From Clostridiales bacterium (GTDB taxonomy: Bacteria > Bacillota > Clostridia > Oscillospirales > Oscillospiraceae), in the NCBI GenBank assembly GCA_021203685.1, contig JAJQAS010000191.1, positions 1 through 5,123 on the forward strand: DNA of 5,123 nt. Direction: 5' to 3'. Positions within the stretch are counted from its first letter, which is position 1. Each line of letters begins with the position of its first letter. A program made the position numbers and the translations under genes. The notes below the pieces were generated by a model. That model worked only from the letters and a program-made list of their open reading frames with translations. It did not search any database and had not been told where the DNA came from. Shown one piece after another: positions 4,507 to 5,123 of the stretch.

Positions 4507-5119
4507 CGGCCTTCAGCGCCTCCCCGGTGGTCCGCACCTGCACCGTTCCGGCGGTCATATCCAGCACCCGCCGGGCGAACCCCTCCGCGTTTTCCTCCGG
4601 CAGCAGGGCGGAGATGGTCACGTCCGCGCCATACTCCGTGTCGGTGACGATGCCCTTCCAGGCGGGGATCTCCTGGCTCAGCCGGGCAAAAAGGCTGTAG
4701 CCGCAGGGGATGGACACCTCCACCCACCGGCGCACCACGGAAATGCCTGCGGCGTCCAAGGCGTCCTTCGCGCTCTTGGTGTAGGCCCGGCAGAGGCCCC
4801 CGGCCCCCAACAGGATACCGCCGAAGTAGCGGGTCACCACACAGACCACGTCGGTGACTTCCTCCTTTAGAAACACGTTGAGCATGGGCTGCCCGGCGGT
4901 GCCCTGTGGCTCGCCGTCGTCGCTGTAGCGCATGACGCCGTCTCGCAGCACGTAGCACCAGCAGTTGTGCCGGGCGTCGTGGTACTGCTTTTTCATGGCG
5001 TCGATAAAGGCCCGGGCCTCCTCCTCGCTCTCCACGTGGCGCACCTTGCCCAGGAACCGGGAGCGCTTTTCCACATATTCCGCGTCCCCCGGCCCGGTGG
5101 GGATGTAATATTCTGTCAT
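4490..5119 (-). CDS. yigZ: YigZ/IMPACT family protein (UPF0029)
   Basis: The 209-residue protein has the two-domain layout of the bacterial YigZ family. The IMPACT/UPF0029 domain (about 18-125) shows DDGEPQGTAGQPML (67-80) and the diagnostic TRYFGGILLGAGGLCRAY (96-113). A C-terminal ferredoxin-like DUF1949 domain spans about 142-197. Relatives include eukaryotic IMPACT, a translation-control protein that affects Gcn2 activation; the role of bacterial members is not settled. Length is normal for the family. The ATG lies four bases from the window edge, so its ribosome binding site cannot be seen, but MTEYY is a typical start. The last residues AMNN and the TAG stop fall in the heptad array, so the very end may be recent. 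No terminator is obvious before the array. Confidence 0.93.
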   Translation of the reverse strand: MTEYYIPTGPGDAEYVEKRSRFLGKVRHVESEEEARAFIDAMKKQYHDARHNCWCYVLRDGVMRYSDDGEPQGTAGQPMLNVFLKEEVTDVVCVVTRYFGGILLGAGGLCRAYTKSAKDALDAAGISVVRRWVEVSIPCGYSLFARLSQEIPAWKGIVTDTEYGADVTISALLPEENAEGFARRVLDMTAGTVQVRTTGEALKAVAMNN

Positions 5120-5123
5120 GGGC

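Noticed and set aside
4476..4958. Minus-strand open frame of 160 codons within yigZ
   Set aside because: It is an arginine/glycine-rich frame-shifted shadow of yigZ ending in the heptad array.

Overview
The window looks like chromosome from a high-GC member of the Clostridia, most likely a gut Oscillospiraceae-type Firmicute. This is inferred from strong AGGAGG-type ribosome binding sites, Firmicute-style short QueF, GC-rich codon use in most genes and intergenic palindromic repeats; no taxonomic marker is present, so the assignment is tentative.

Layout. 1-107: palindromic repeat element (copy 1) forming the leader of a two-gene queuosine operon. 121-1296 (+): queC and queF, nine bases apart, making preQ0 and then preQ1 for tRNA queuosine. 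1302-1460: a 7-bp tandem array followed by a perfect 20-bp stem and a tail shared with copy 1 (copy 2); this lies between convergent genes. 1486-1911 (-): a hotdog-fold acyl-CoA thioesterase with its own promoter. 2021-3420 (-): an AT-rich two-gene unit, a membrane-anchored XRE-family regulator overlapping a small alpha/beta hydrolase by 4 bp. 3606-4223 (-): a flavodoxin-fold reductase with a compact four-cysteine motif. 4224-4489: a 266-bp intergenic region with copy 3 of the palindromic element and a second 7-bp array. 4490-5119 (-): a YigZ/IMPACT family protein.

The protein-coding genes are familiar families, and only queC-queF and the regulator-hydrolase pair look co-transcribed. The least explained content is intergenic. 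Copies 1 and 3 of the palindromic element match at 49 of 50 positions in inverted orientation about 4.2 kb apart. Copy 2 has an unrelated stem but the same downstream tail blocks. Two heptad arrays sit directly after (or at) the stop codons of queF and yigZ, in the same orientation relative to the gene, and in both cases a palindromic element follows. This recurring order suggests a composite, possibly mobile or RNA-structural intergenic unit. The other point of interest is the AT-rich regulator-hydrolase cassette, which looks acquired.

No tRNA, rRNA, CRISPR array or transposase gene was seen. No gene-free stretch exceeds 300 bases.
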